From contig NZ_UUPU01000008.1 of the NCBI RefSeq assembly GCF_900591205.1, positions 124,001 through 188,000 on the forward strand: DNA of 64,000 bases. The letters are read 5' to 3'. The DNA is from Pseudomonas viridiflava. Lineage in GTDB: Bacteria > Pseudomonadota > Gammaproteobacteria > Pseudomonadales > Pseudomonadaceae. The position numbers and the translations under genes were made by a program. Positions within the stretch are counted from its first letter, which is position 1. Every line of letters starts with the position of its first letter. A model generated the notes under the pieces. The model ran no database searches, was not told the DNA's origin, and saw nothing but the letters and a program-made list of their open reading frames with translations. Below are positions 26,919-35,400 of this stretch, in pieces.

Positions 26919-28196
26919 TCAGTGCAGCAGCGGTCGCGCCGCTGCGCTGAGCTTGTGCCGGTCCTCTTCCAGTACAAGCGCAGTGTTCGCGTGCTTGAGC
27001 AGCAGTTCTGCGTGCCGGGTACAGGCCCCCCTGAACATCGCCGGGTTTATCTGTGCCAGGCTTACAAGGGCCTTCATCATGCGCAGGTCGACTTCCACTA
27101 GACCCGCGCCATCTCTGGCAATCGGTGCGAAGAAGTCATCGAACAGGTCATCCACGGTCAACCCGCGCAGGTAAACTTGCTGGCAGTCAGCGTCGATTTT
27201 CGCGGCGGGTTCTTTAGGTTTACCCCAACATGTCAGGCTTCTGACGCCGCGCCCAATGACGTCAATGGCGGTGCCGGGGTCATTGACGGCCGGGGACAAG
27301 GCGCGGGAGGCGATCTCCGACAACACTGACAAGCCGAAGCGGGGGTCGTGTTCGAACGTTCGACGCACGCCGATAGCCAGGGTAGCGATGATTTTTTCGT
27401 TGCTCGACGCCAGTTCTTCCCTGCGTTCCTTGCCCAAGCTGACGATTCTTGCGAGCGGCATGCCGACATGCACAAAGCTTCCCGGCAAGACGTCCATAAA
27501 TATCTGTATCTCGTCTGCTTTGGCGATCGCGCCTAACGCCTGAACGTCAATGTGCTGGACGTACCCCGTGTGGAGGCTTGTGATGATCAGCGCAGAACAG
27601 GGGATCACTGACTCGCAAGGGTAGGCGGCTGCCCCCAAATACGGCCATTGGACTCGATGGTTAATGGCATCAATGGCTGCCTGCTCGACACGGTCAATAG
27701 TTTCTCCCACCCGCCCAAGCTTGGACAAATGATCGATCCAGCGCAGCAGCGTGTAGACAATCAGAATGACCACGGCAATGGTTACCGCAAATAGCAAAAC
27801 CCTCCCTTGTGTACCGTAGGCGCCGGTACTCAGCGCAATGATCCCAACCAGGCTGAACAGGAATGAGCCTATAAAGGTGGCCAGGGCATTTTGTGTCGTG
27901 GTGTCTTCCATCACCAGTGTGGTGGCACGGGGCGTCACGCCACTGCTCGCCGCACCGTAGGCGGTGACCATGGTGCTTAACGAAAAGGTCGTCACCGCGA
28001 GCATGCTTGAGGCAATGATGCCCAATATCTTATCGACGGCGTCGGCACCGATGCGGGCGGGCAACGATTCGGGAATAGAGTCCTTGAAGACTACGGCGAG
28101 TAACGCGGTGGCAATACCCAGCAAGGAAAACAGACTCGCCCTGAACCAAAGCCGTTTGGTCAATTGGTGTAGCACCCAGCGCCAGCGTGCGAGCAT
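26919..28196 (-). CDS. DUF2254 inner-membrane protein
   Basis: A 425-residue membrane protein. The N-terminal half has about four membrane segments (for example FSLLGIATALLAVVFKDSIPE and LATFIGSFLFSLVGIIALSTGAYG). The C-terminal half is cytoplasmic, with the segment LSEIASRALSPAVNDPGTAIDVIGRGVRSL that I recognise as the core of DUF2254. Function is unknown; related proteins have been suggested to affect membrane or ion homeostasis. It converges on the ClC gene, and a decayed Na+/H+ antiporter tail lies just behind its start, so ion transport genes cluster here. Confidence 0.85.
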   Translation of the reverse strand: MLARWRWVLHQLTKRLWFRASLFSLLGIATALLAVVFKDSIPESLPARIGADAVDKILGIIASSMLAVTTFSLSTMVTAYGAASSGVTPRATTLVMEDTTTQNALATFIGSFLFSLVGIIALSTGAYGTQGRVLLFAVTIAVVILIVYTLLRWIDHLSKLGRVGETIDRVEQAAIDAINHRVQWPYLGAAAYPCESVIPCSALIITSLHTGYVQHIDVQALGAIAKADEIQIFMDVLPGSFVHVGMPLARIVSLGKERREELASSNEKIIATLAIGVRRTFEHDPRFGLSVLSEIASRALSPAVNDPGTAIDVIGRGVRSLTCWGKPKEPAAKIDADCQQVYLRGLTVDDLFDDFFAPIARDGAGLVEVDLRMMKALVSLAQINPAMFRGACTRHAELLLKHANTALVLEEDRHKLSAAARPLLH

Positions 28197-28303
28197 TTTT
28201 TATACCTTCTGCAAATAACACGACGGGACCTACCGCAAGGATTCAGGGAAACGAAGGCGGTAAGTTGATTATCCTTAATGGAGTCTTTTGTCGGGCCGAG
28301 GGT

Positions 28304-28510
28304 TCATCCAGCGTCCTTGGTTGCCGCACACGCAATGACTTGCTTGACCAATTTACCGATCGACATGCCTTGGATCAGGATAGAAAAAATGACCACCAGG
28401 TTCGTCAGGAAAACCACGATATCGCGAGCCGCGCCTGGGGGCAGCGACAACGCCAATGCCACCGATATCCCGCCGCGCAGGGCGTTCGCAACTTTAATTT
28501 TTTTCAGCAT
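28304..28510 (-). pseudogene. C-terminal fragment of a Na+/H+ antiporter
   Basis: The minus-strand frame encodes ALRGGISVALALSLPPGA followed by VVFLTNLVVIFSILIQGMSIGKLVK, the last two helices of CPA1-type (NhaP-like) antiporters. The first nine residues (MLKKIKVAN) do not fit the family and probably belong to the junction. An intact antiporter has about 400 residues, so about 85 percent is missing. It faces away from the DUF2254 gene, which starts 108 bases further on. Confidence 0.7.
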
Positions 28511-28521
28511 TTCGGGGGTTC

Positions 28522-29080
28522 ATGCAAGTCGAGTTACAGGAGATCAGCGACCAGCTCTATCGTTTTGTTGCATTTGATACGCTGCCAAAGGAATCGGTAG
28601 ACGCCATCACTTGGCGGGTAGAAGTGAGTTATTTCAAGGCCGGCAGCGATATCCTTGAAGTGGGCGCGATCATTCATGACTTGCACTATGTGCGTGGCGG
28701 TGCGGTGCGGTGCGGTGGAGATTTACCGTCCCAATGGCGAGCGCTACAACCGACTTGTCGAAGGCGACATCTTCGGTCAGGCCAGCTTGTTGCGCAGTAA
28801 CAAGGTGAGTTTTCCCGCCCGTGCTTTGGAAGATAGCCTGATCTATTACATACCCGCCGACGCGTTCGCTCACCTTTGCGCGCAGCATGATGTTTTCGCC
28901 GACTTCGTTGAAGCTGAGGGGCACTCCAGTCTCAAGACTGCCGTTGAGGCGCACGGGCGTGCAAGTGAGCTTATCAGCTCAAATGCCGAGGCATTATCTC
29001 CCGGTCCTTGGTGTGGGTCACGTCGGATGCCTGCGTCGGCGACGGGCGAAAATCATGACAGACGCATTGTCGCGGCAGGT
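28522..29080 (+). pseudogene. frameshifted, truncated DUF294/CBS signalling protein
   Basis: The first frame gives a cyclic-nucleotide-binding-like start (YRFVAFDTLPKESVDAI, later LHYVRGGAVR). It loses phase at the GGTGC repeats (28699-28717), and a second frame continues with VEIYRPNGERYNRLVEGDIFGQ and PADAFAHLCAQHDVFADFVE. These match the N-terminal cNMP-binding part of DUF294 nucleotidyltransferase-like proteins, normally over 600 residues. Removing two repeat units (10 bases) would restore VRGGAVEIY. CBS-like residues (SLVWVTSDACVGDG, then AKIMTDALS) follow in yet other frames to about 29080, so several frameshifts are present and the rest is gone. Confidence 0.65.
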
Positions 29081-29442
29081 CGAAACGCTGACGAAACATC
29101 GTTGAGGCGTTGCGCCTCGATCTTGGCGGTCTTGGCCCTGAGCGGTGCGGTTGGGCTAGCCACATCGCGGCGTGCGTCGCGGGCAATGCCGCGGGCCTCC
29201 TTGAGACCAATGTCGGGGTAAGCGCCGTTGGAGAAACGGTTTTCCTTGCCATGCAGCCGACACTTCAATCGTCAAACCTTGGAAGGGGATTTGCCGACCT
29301 TGCTCTACGCCCTTACCTCCAAGTAGAGACCAGGAACTTCGCCGTCAGCATGCTTGCCACATTCGGTCAGCGAGCGGATCAAGGCATCGCTGAGTTTTCG
29401 TTTGAAAACAACCGCATTATCTGGGGGCATCGGTGGGGGCAT
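29050..29442 (-). pseudogene. remnant of a P4-type tyrosine integrase, N-terminal arm domain
   Basis: On the minus strand, ATG 29442 starts MPPPMPPDNAVVFKRKLSD and continues ALIRSLTECGKHADGEVPGLYLEV to a stop at 29305-29307. A different frame (29268-29053) continues as RLHGKENRFSNGAYPDIGLKEAR. Together these are the DUF4102 arm-binding domain of P4-type phage/island integrases. The catalytic domain with the R-H-R-Y residues is absent. This is the scar of an integrated element. The GGGGGCA-rich upstream region (29422-29483) is also typical of such integrases. Confidence 0.7.
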
Positions 29443-29483
29443 CCTTTTTAAGGAACCGAAATTTGCCCCCAATAATGCCCCCA
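29422..29483. repeat. GGGGGCA motifs flanking the integrase start
   Basis: TGGGGGCAT occurs at 29422-29430 and 29434-29442, its inverse ATGCCCCCA at 29475-29483, and TTTGCCCCCAA near 29462-29472. The first two also encode the repeated MPP residues at the integrase start. They could be remains of an attachment or arm-type site region, but no partner copy was found in this window. Confidence 0.4.
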
Positions 29484-29583
29484 TGAGTCGTGGAATCCAT
29501 TGGATTTAGACAGACGGCAGCGGACTGAAATAACCAATAAGTTATTGTTATAAAACGGTTTTATGGAATTTAATGGAATTCCA

Positions 29584-30498
29584 TTACAGGCTATCGGGGT
29601 CCCCAAAAAACATCTGAATCCGTGACCGCAACCAGCGCTCACCCGGATCATTGTCCTGCGAACCCCGCCACGCCATGTGCAGTTCGAAACTGCGCACCGG
29701 CAACGGTGGCTCTTCTGCGCGCAAACCACCGGCTGCGGTCAGTGCTTCGGCGGCGTAGTCCGGCACGATGGCGACAATATCGGTGCCTGACAGCAGCGTA
29801 CCCAGCCCGTTGAACTGTGGCACAGCCAGTACTACATGGCGTTTGCGATCAAGTTTTTCCAATTCTTCGTCAATAAAACCGCTCAAGTCGCCGGCGAATG
29901 ACACCAGCGCGTGGGGGCGGGCGCAGAAGTCGTCCAGGCTCAGGGCGCCCGGCACGCTGTCGGCGCGCAGCAGTTTTGGCAGGCTGCGGCGCAGGACTTT
30001 GCGCTTGGCGTTGGCCGGCAGGTCGGCGGTGTAGCTCACGCCGATGGAGATTTCGCCGGACGCCAGCAGGCCAGGCATCAGGATGTAGTTAACACGTCGC
30101 ACCACCAGCACGATGCCGGGGGCTTCGGCGCGCAGGCGTTTGAGCAGTTGCGGCAGCAGGGCGAACTCGACGTCGTCGGACAGGCCGATACGGAACACAG
30201 CGGTGCTGGTGGCCGGGTCGAACTCGGCGGCGCGGCTGACGGCGGTGGAAATCGAGTCCAGGGCCGGGGAGAGCAGGGCGAAGATTTCAACCGCACGCGC
30301 CGATGGCTCCATGCTGCGCCCGGTGCGCACGAACAACGGATCGTCAAACAGCCCACGCAAGCGCGACAATGCGGCGCTGATGGCCGGCTGGCCAAGGAAC
30401 AATTTTTCGGCGGCGCGGGTCACACTGCGCTCGTGCATCAAGGTTTCGAATACGATCAAGAGGTTAAGGTCGACACGACGCAGGTCGTTACGGTTCAT
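29584..30498 (-). CDS. LysR-family transcriptional regulator
   Basis: A 304-residue LysR regulator of the NodD/LeuO-like group, with the N-terminal DLNLLIVFETLMHERSVTRAAEKLFLGQPAISAALSRLRGLFDDPLF. The start at 30498 follows AGGACA and gives MNRNDLRRVD, the usual group start; the frame stays open upstream to 30561 without a ribosome site. The effector domain begins near residue 88. It is divergent from the medium-chain reductase gene at 30746, which is its likely target. The integrase scar lies just downstream of its 3' end. Confidence 0.87.
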   Translation of the reverse strand: MNRNDLRRVDLNLLIVFETLMHERSVTRAAEKLFLGQPAISAALSRLRGLFDDPLFVRTGRSMEPSARAVEIFALLSPALDSISTAVSRAAEFDPATSTAVFRIGLSDDVEFALLPQLLKRLRAEAPGIVLVVRRVNYILMPGLLASGEISIGVSYTADLPANAKRKVLRRSLPKLLRADSVPGALSLDDFCARPHALVSFAGDLSGFIDEELEKLDRKRHVVLAVPQFNGLGTLLSGTDIVAIVPDYAAEALTAAGGLRAEEPPLPVRSFELHMAWRGSQDNDPGERWLRSRIQMFFGDPDSL

Positions 30499-30745
30499 CT
30501 TGTGTCCTGGAAGAGTCTGCAAGCTTGACGAGAGCGGCCACATGTAAACAATGACCGGCATGAATCTTACGGGGAAAGGCTGGTACTCTGCACCGGCTAA
30601 TTGAGTTTTCCTACGACACTTGAGGTCTATTCCTCAGTTGCGGAATCAATGACAGACATGTCGACTATTAATGGCGACCGGTGGTCTTACCCGGAAAGCC
30701 CAGATAGAGTTCATGGCATTAGAGGTTACTTTGACGAGGTTTGCG

Positions 30746-31768
30746 ATGTCCCGCACGATCCGTTTTCACAAGTTTGGTCCGGCCGAGGTGCTCAAGTGCG
30801 AAGAGCATGTAGCCGCGCAGCCCGCACCGGGCGAAGTGCAGGTGCGTGTCGAGGCGATTGGCATCAGCTGGTATGACATTCTGTGGCGTCAGAACCTGGC
30901 GTCCTCCCATGCCCGCCTGCCGTCCGGCCTTGGTCATGAGATGGCTGGGGTAGTGGTCGCCGTGGGCGACGGCGTGGATGACTTGGCAGTGGGCGACAAG
31001 GTCGCCAGTTTTCCGGCCGAGAGCCCCAATGATTACCCGGTGTATGGCGAACAGATCGTCCTGCCCCGTACAGCCCTGACCCGTTATCCGGATGTCTTGA
31101 GCCCCATCGAAGCCAGCGTGCATTACACGCCGTTGCTGATCGCCTACTTTGCGTATGTGGACCTGGCACGGGTCAAACCCGGGCAGTTTGCGCTGGTGAC
31201 CGACGCCAGCCACTGTGCGGGCCCTTCGTTTGTGCAACTGGGCAAGGCCCTCGGTGTGCGGGTGATTGCCGCCACCAAGGACAGCGCAGAGCGCGAATAC
31301 CTGCTGTCCCTCGGTGCGGAAAAGGTGATTGTCACTGAAGAACAGGACCTGCTGATGCAAATCAACAAGTTCACCGACGGCCGCGGCGTAGACGTGGTGT
31401 TCGATGGCTTGGGTGGCCCGCAGATGTCGTTGCTCGGTGATGTGCTGGCGCCGCGTGGCAGCCTGGTGCTGTATGGGCTGCAAGGGGGTAACCAGACCCC
31501 ATTCCCGGCGTGTGCGGCGTTCCAGAAGAACATTCAGTTCTTTGTGCACTGCATCGGGAACTTCACCGGCAAGCCTGAGCTGGGCATCATCCAGGATCAG
31601 GTGGCCTTGCAGCGTGCCTTGCGCGATATCAACCAGTTGACGGCCGACCGCGTGTTAATACCACTGAAAACCACGGTGTTTGCGTTCAGTCAGTTCGTGG
31701 AAGCGCACCGCTACATGGACGAATGCCCGTGCCGCGAGCGTGTTGCATTGCAGGTTGAAGCTGTTTAA
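30746..31768 (+). CDS. medium-chain reductase, quinone oxidoreductase-like
   Basis: A 340-residue medium-chain dehydrogenase/reductase using NAD(P)H. The GroES-like N-terminus ends in GHEMAGVVVAVGDGVDDLAVGDKVA. The Rossmann part (AKPGQFALVTDASHCAGPSFVQLGKALG-like segment near residue 150) binds the cofactor. At the position of the catalytic zinc cysteine the sequence reads SWYD, so this is a zinc-free, quinone/enone reductase type and not a classical alcohol dehydrogenase. ATG 30746 has GAGGT seven bases upstream. It is divergent from a LysR regulator. Substrate unknown. Confidence 0.82.
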   Translation: MSRTIRFHKFGPAEVLKCEEHVAAQPAPGEVQVRVEAIGISWYDILWRQNLASSHARLPSGLGHEMAGVVVAVGDGVDDLAVGDKVASFPAESPNDYPVYGEQIVLPRTALTRYPDVLSPIEASVHYTPLLIAYFAYVDLARVKPGQFALVTDASHCAGPSFVQLGKALGVRVIAATKDSAEREYLLSLGAEKVIVTEEQDLLMQINKFTDGRGVDVVFDGLGGPQMSLLGDVLAPRGSLVLYGLQGGNQTPFPACAAFQKNIQFFVHCIGNFTGKPELGIIQDQVALQRALRDINQLTADRVLIPLKTTVFAFSQFVEAHRYMDECPCRERVALQVEAV

Positions 31769-32470
31769 GACGTAGGAATATTCGCAAACGGATACTCCTC
31801 ACCTTTGGCGCATGGGGCAAATGCGCCATTTGACAGGGCTGAACCCTCGTGCCCCACAAGCGTCGCCCCTGGCGCTTGAGCCCCTGATTCCTGCCTTTAC
31901 CCCCGGACGCCGCCCTGAATTCCAGCGCGGCGTCGTCATGTGCGTGGCCCTCATCAATCGTCTGTCGCTCATCTGCACTGGTTTGTGCCGAGCTTCTGTA
32001 TCTATTAATCATTATTCCAGCCCTGATAATTGCGCCTTCACTTTCATCTCAAGGATTGAGCAATGATTGAACTGTCGCGCGTTATTCGAACTAATCCGAC
32101 CGCCGCTGTGTTGTGTCAGGGAAACAGGCACTCGCACGTAAGGTCTCGGCCGGCAAGTGGGGCAAGTGGGGCATGTGAGATAGTTACTTGGATTAATTTG
32201 TCGGACTCTTCTCTAAATTCTCGGTTAAAGATCTGTAGGAGTTTGTCGGAACGGTCCTAAGGTCGTCGCTTTGCCCCATTCCAGCCCAGTAAATATGGGT
32301 GTTTTTGGCGTAGGCCGTGTCCGGTAGGCCCCGTGTCGTTTTGTTACGCAGTGCTAGTCTCCAGTCATCGGCGCATGTAACGGCGCACGAACTTCCTACA
32401 CACGTAATAAGTCGGGCAATTACTGTTAGCAGTTGCTCGAAACTGATATTTCAACTCAGGTAGTAGAACG
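31769..32470. promoter_or_regulatory. 700-base gene-free leader before the unknown/MocR pair
   Basis: I see no convincing gene here; the best frame (32063-32260) has no family resemblance. The region contains a hairpin with arms GACGCCGC (31906-31913) and GCGGCGTC (31927-31934). A tandem AAGTGGGGC lies at 32155-32172. ATGGGGCAAA (31812-31821) has a perfect inverse at 32270-32279, and TTTGTCGGA is repeated near 32200 and 32242. It is A+T-richer than its surroundings near 32000-32250. The length suggests complex regulation of 32471 or an unrecognised small RNA. Confidence 0.4.
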
Positions 32471-33892
32471 ATGAGCACTATTCACGAACAGGCTATGAAT
32501 TATGTTTACCAGCAAGTTCTGCAACGTTTGGTTGGACACTTTAACCGTGCAGAGCGCACGGCACTTCAACTGTTGATACAACGCATCGCCGTCGCGGCGG
32601 GCGGTATGGGGCTGGTGGGGGACTACAAGGTGCTGGTAGCCCATGGTGGCGGGGAAGTCAGCAGTTATACCCTGGCGTTGCTGCGCGCTGCGCAATTGTC
32701 GATTGCCGGTCGAGCCCCGCGAACCTTTCAACTGCGGGTCGCCACCTTGCGGCACTCCGGGATGACCGAGGGGCAGCTCGAGACCATCAACCGTGGTTAC
32801 AGCCGCTTGTTTCTCCACGACGACCCCCGGGTGGAGTTGTTGATGGTGGAAAACCAGGAAGTACTGCCCTTCAATCACCTGCGCCCGGTCTCGGCCGTCG
32901 GGCGAGAAATCAGCCAGCGCAACAGGCTGATGGTCGGGCATCTGACTTCCGGGGACTGCCGTGCAACGCTGTGCAGTGACACCTACCTGGCCCTGGGGGA
33001 TTTCTACCAGCGTGTCAGCACCTGGCACGGCGGTGTTCATGCGCTGGTCAGCGGCGACTCCCCGCGCAAGCAAAGCCATTTGCTGGCCTGGCTCAAAAAA
33101 ACTGCCCAGGGTGCCGGCGTGCCGATCCCGAAAACCTGGCCGCTTTCGCTCAATGGCTTGTTCGCACGCATGGAAGAGTGGAGCACCGGGTATTACCGCG
33201 ATGTGTTCGGCGAACACTATGTGGCGCATGACAACCCCAGGGCCGGCCATCGCCACTTGGCTTACATCGGCATTGCTGACCTGCTGGGCGACATAGACCT
33301 GACGGCATCGCCTTTACTCGGCGAGTTCATGGGCTATGCGCCCGACCCGCTGGGTTTTCATTTCAGTCATCCGGCGTTTTCGATTCCCTTGCTGATGGCC
33401 CATTTGCGTGGGCTGCAGGCTCAATGCCTGCGAGAGCTGGACTATGTAGAGGGCGTCGAAGGCTTTATCCAGCAGGTGCTCCCGTATATGCGCAGTCTGT
33501 ACTTGCCCGAGTCGGTGCTGGCCGTGGCAAGCACCGCTGAGGGGCGTATGGCGTCGAGCGCCTACGCCAATCAGTTCTTCGGCCTGGATGAAACCCAACT
33601 GACGTGCCTGCTGTTCTCGCCGTTTATCCATCACGGCGAACGGCTGGAAGGTTATTTGCGCCAATGCCATCCGGGCATGCTGGTGGCGTTGCCCGAATTG
33701 CATAAGGTGCTGCAGGGCAAACTGTCCGCCGAAATGCTGCAGCAGTGGGTCGTCGATACCAGCGGTTTGCCCATGCCGTTGTTGCAACACTTGTATCGCA
33801 AACGGCCGCTGGCAGGCGCCAATGGCACGCTGGGCAATACCCGTGCTACGCCCCGCGGCACTGCGCACGCCCTTCAATTGTCCGGCCGATGA
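32471..33892 (+). CDS. unrecognised 473-residue protein paired with a MocR regulator
   Basis: A complete reading frame that I cannot place in a family. It is soluble, with no signal peptide or membrane segment. It begins STIHEQAMNYVYQQVLQRLV, carries a glycine-rich stretch near residue 44 (AAGGMGLVGDYKVLVAHGGG), and has many aromatic and histidine residues in the middle (residues 240-300, for example YYRDVFGEHYVAHDNPRAGHRHLAY). The C-terminal tail after residue 445 is low-complexity. Codon use resembles that of the neighbours. Its TGA overlaps the start of the MocR-type gene (ATGATG), so the two are probably translated together and act in one process. Confidence 0.75.
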   Translation: MSTIHEQAMNYVYQQVLQRLVGHFNRAERTALQLLIQRIAVAAGGMGLVGDYKVLVAHGGGEVSSYTLALLRAAQLSIAGRAPRTFQLRVATLRHSGMTEGQLETINRGYSRLFLHDDPRVELLMVENQEVLPFNHLRPVSAVGREISQRNRLMVGHLTSGDCRATLCSDTYLALGDFYQRVSTWHGGVHALVSGDSPRKQSHLLAWLKKTAQGAGVPIPKTWPLSLNGLFARMEEWSTGYYRDVFGEHYVAHDNPRAGHRHLAYIGIADLLGDIDLTASPLLGEFMGYAPDPLGFHFSHPAFSIPLLMAHLRGLQAQCLRELDYVEGVEGFIQQVLPYMRSLYLPESVLAVASTAEGRMASSAYANQFFGLDETQLTCLLFSPFIHHGERLEGYLRQCHPGMLVALPELHKVLQGKLSAEMLQQWVVDTSGLPMPLLQHLYRKRPLAGANGTLGNTRATPRGTAHALQLSGR

Positions 33893-35295
33893 TGCTGCGC
33901 GGCGAGCGGCAGGCGGATTTCGCGTACCAGGCGGTGTATCGCTACATGATCAGCCTGATCAACGAAGTCGGCACCGATGCCCGGGTCAAGTTGCCCTCCC
34001 TGCGGCAATTGTCCGGGCGCCTGAATGTGTCGATCTCGACGATCCAGTACGCCTATTCGTTACTAGAGAAGGAGGGCAGGGTCTATTCGGTAGCCAAGTC
34101 GGGCTATTACGCGCTGCCCATGTCGGCAAACCCGTCAAACACCGCAGGGGGCGATTTGCTCGATCGGCTCTACGCAGCGGCCCGCCGGCCCGGCATGGTC
34201 GTGCTCAGTGGCGATGAGCCCGCACTGCTGGCGTCCCTGGATGCAGCCCTGTTACGGCTGGAACGCGATCTGGTGCGCCATTACCCGCGCCATTTGCAGC
34301 CGTGGGCCCAGCCGTGTGGCGTATGGGAGTTGCGTGCGGTGTTGGCGGCGCGCTACACCTCGTCGCCCACGCGCTGCTGGCATGCCGATGACGTGTATAT
34401 CGGTGCCGACCTGCGTGGCGTGCTGGATATCCTGATCGAAGTGCTGGGCTTGAGGGGCACCACGGTGATTGTCGAGTCACCCTGCGACTGGCTGATCCTG
34501 CGCCTGCTCCAGGATGCCGGGGTGCAGATCATTGAGTTGCCCTGGACGCCGGAGGGGAGGCTGGACCGTGCGACCTTTGATCAACTGTTGCGCAATGAGT
34601 CGGTGCAGCTGGTGGTGTTGTCATCGGTCGTCAGCCTGCCTTCGGGGGTGGCGCTGCCTGCCGAAGACCGCCTGGAAGTGGCGCAGCTGCTGGACCGCCA
34701 TGGCTGCTGGCTGCTGGAGAACGACACCTTTGGCGAACTGAGCTTCCAGGCGCCGCAAGCGCCACTGCGGTCTCTGGTGAACCCGGACCGGCTGATCGTG
34801 TTTTCCTCATTCGAGAAGGTGCTCGGCTCGGAAGCGCCCTACGGTTATGTGCTGGCGCGACGCATGGGCGGTGAATTGCAGCGCCAGTTTCTGCTGCGTT
34901 CGTTCCGCCTGTCATCAATTCGCCAGCGAGCCATTGCGCGCCTGTATCAAAGCGGGCGTATCGACCAGCATCTAAGTGCACTGCGTCAGCTACTGTGTGA
35001 GCAGGCTGAGGAAGTGAGCCATCGCCTGGGCCAGCACCTGGGGGATCAAGTCACTTTTCGGCCGCCGACTGCCGGGGCCACATTCTGGCTGGGCTCCACG
35101 CGGGCCGTGGACATGCGCCAGGTGTTCCAGCGTCTGCTGGCCCAGCACGTGGTGATGGCACCCGGTGAGTTATTCAGCGTCAGCGGTCTCCATCACCAGC
35201 ACCTGCGCATGAGCCATACCTTTCACGGGCAGCCCAACCTGAATACGGCCCTGATGGCATTAAGCGAGGCGCTGCGCCAGGCTCAGATTGGCTGA
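33889..35295 (+). CDS. MocR-type regulator (GntR helix-turn-helix fused to aminotransferase fold)
   Basis: A protein of about 468 residues. Residues 1-80 are a GntR winged helix (INEVGTDARVKLPSLRQLSGRLNVSISTIQYAYSLLEKEGRVY). Residues 110-460 have a fold-type I aminotransferase layout. The PLP lysine appears to be kept in SSFEKVLGSEAPYGYV, in place of the more common SFSKTL. Such regulators sense PLP or an amino-acid adduct and often control neighbouring genes. Two ATG codons (33889 and 33892) are possible; the first overlaps the stop of the preceding unknown gene. The likely target is the 32471 unit or its leader. Confidence 0.85.
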   Translation: MMLRGERQADFAYQAVYRYMISLINEVGTDARVKLPSLRQLSGRLNVSISTIQYAYSLLEKEGRVYSVAKSGYYALPMSANPSNTAGGDLLDRLYAAARRPGMVVLSGDEPALLASLDAALLRLERDLVRHYPRHLQPWAQPCGVWELRAVLAARYTSSPTRCWHADDVYIGADLRGVLDILIEVLGLRGTTVIVESPCDWLILRLLQDAGVQIIELPWTPEGRLDRATFDQLLRNESVQLVVLSSVVSLPSGVALPAEDRLEVAQLLDRHGCWLLENDTFGELSFQAPQAPLRSLVNPDRLIVFSSFEKVLGSEAPYGYVLARRMGGELQRQFLLRSFRLSSIRQRAIARLYQSGRIDQHLSALRQLLCEQAEEVSHRLGQHLGDQVTFRPPTAGATFWLGSTRAVDMRQVFQRLLAQHVVMAPGELFSVSGLHHQHLRMSHTFHGQPNLNTALMALSEALRQAQIG

Positions 35296-35400
35296 TCGCC
35301 AGAAGTTTCTCTTGATGCTGTAGGATTGATACCGTCGCGCAGCAGTCCAACTCTCAGTAAACTGCCATTTTTTCCGAATCCTTCTTTCCGAGGTTTATGC

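Noticed and set aside
29584..30561. Longer LysR start at 30561
   Set aside because: The extra 21 residues have no ribosome site and do not resemble the family; the start at 30498 gives the usual MNRNDLRRVDLNLL beginning.
32063..32260. A 65-residue plus-strand frame in the long leader before 32471
   Set aside because: No recognisable motif and an atypical composition for this genome; it may be untranslated leader sequence.
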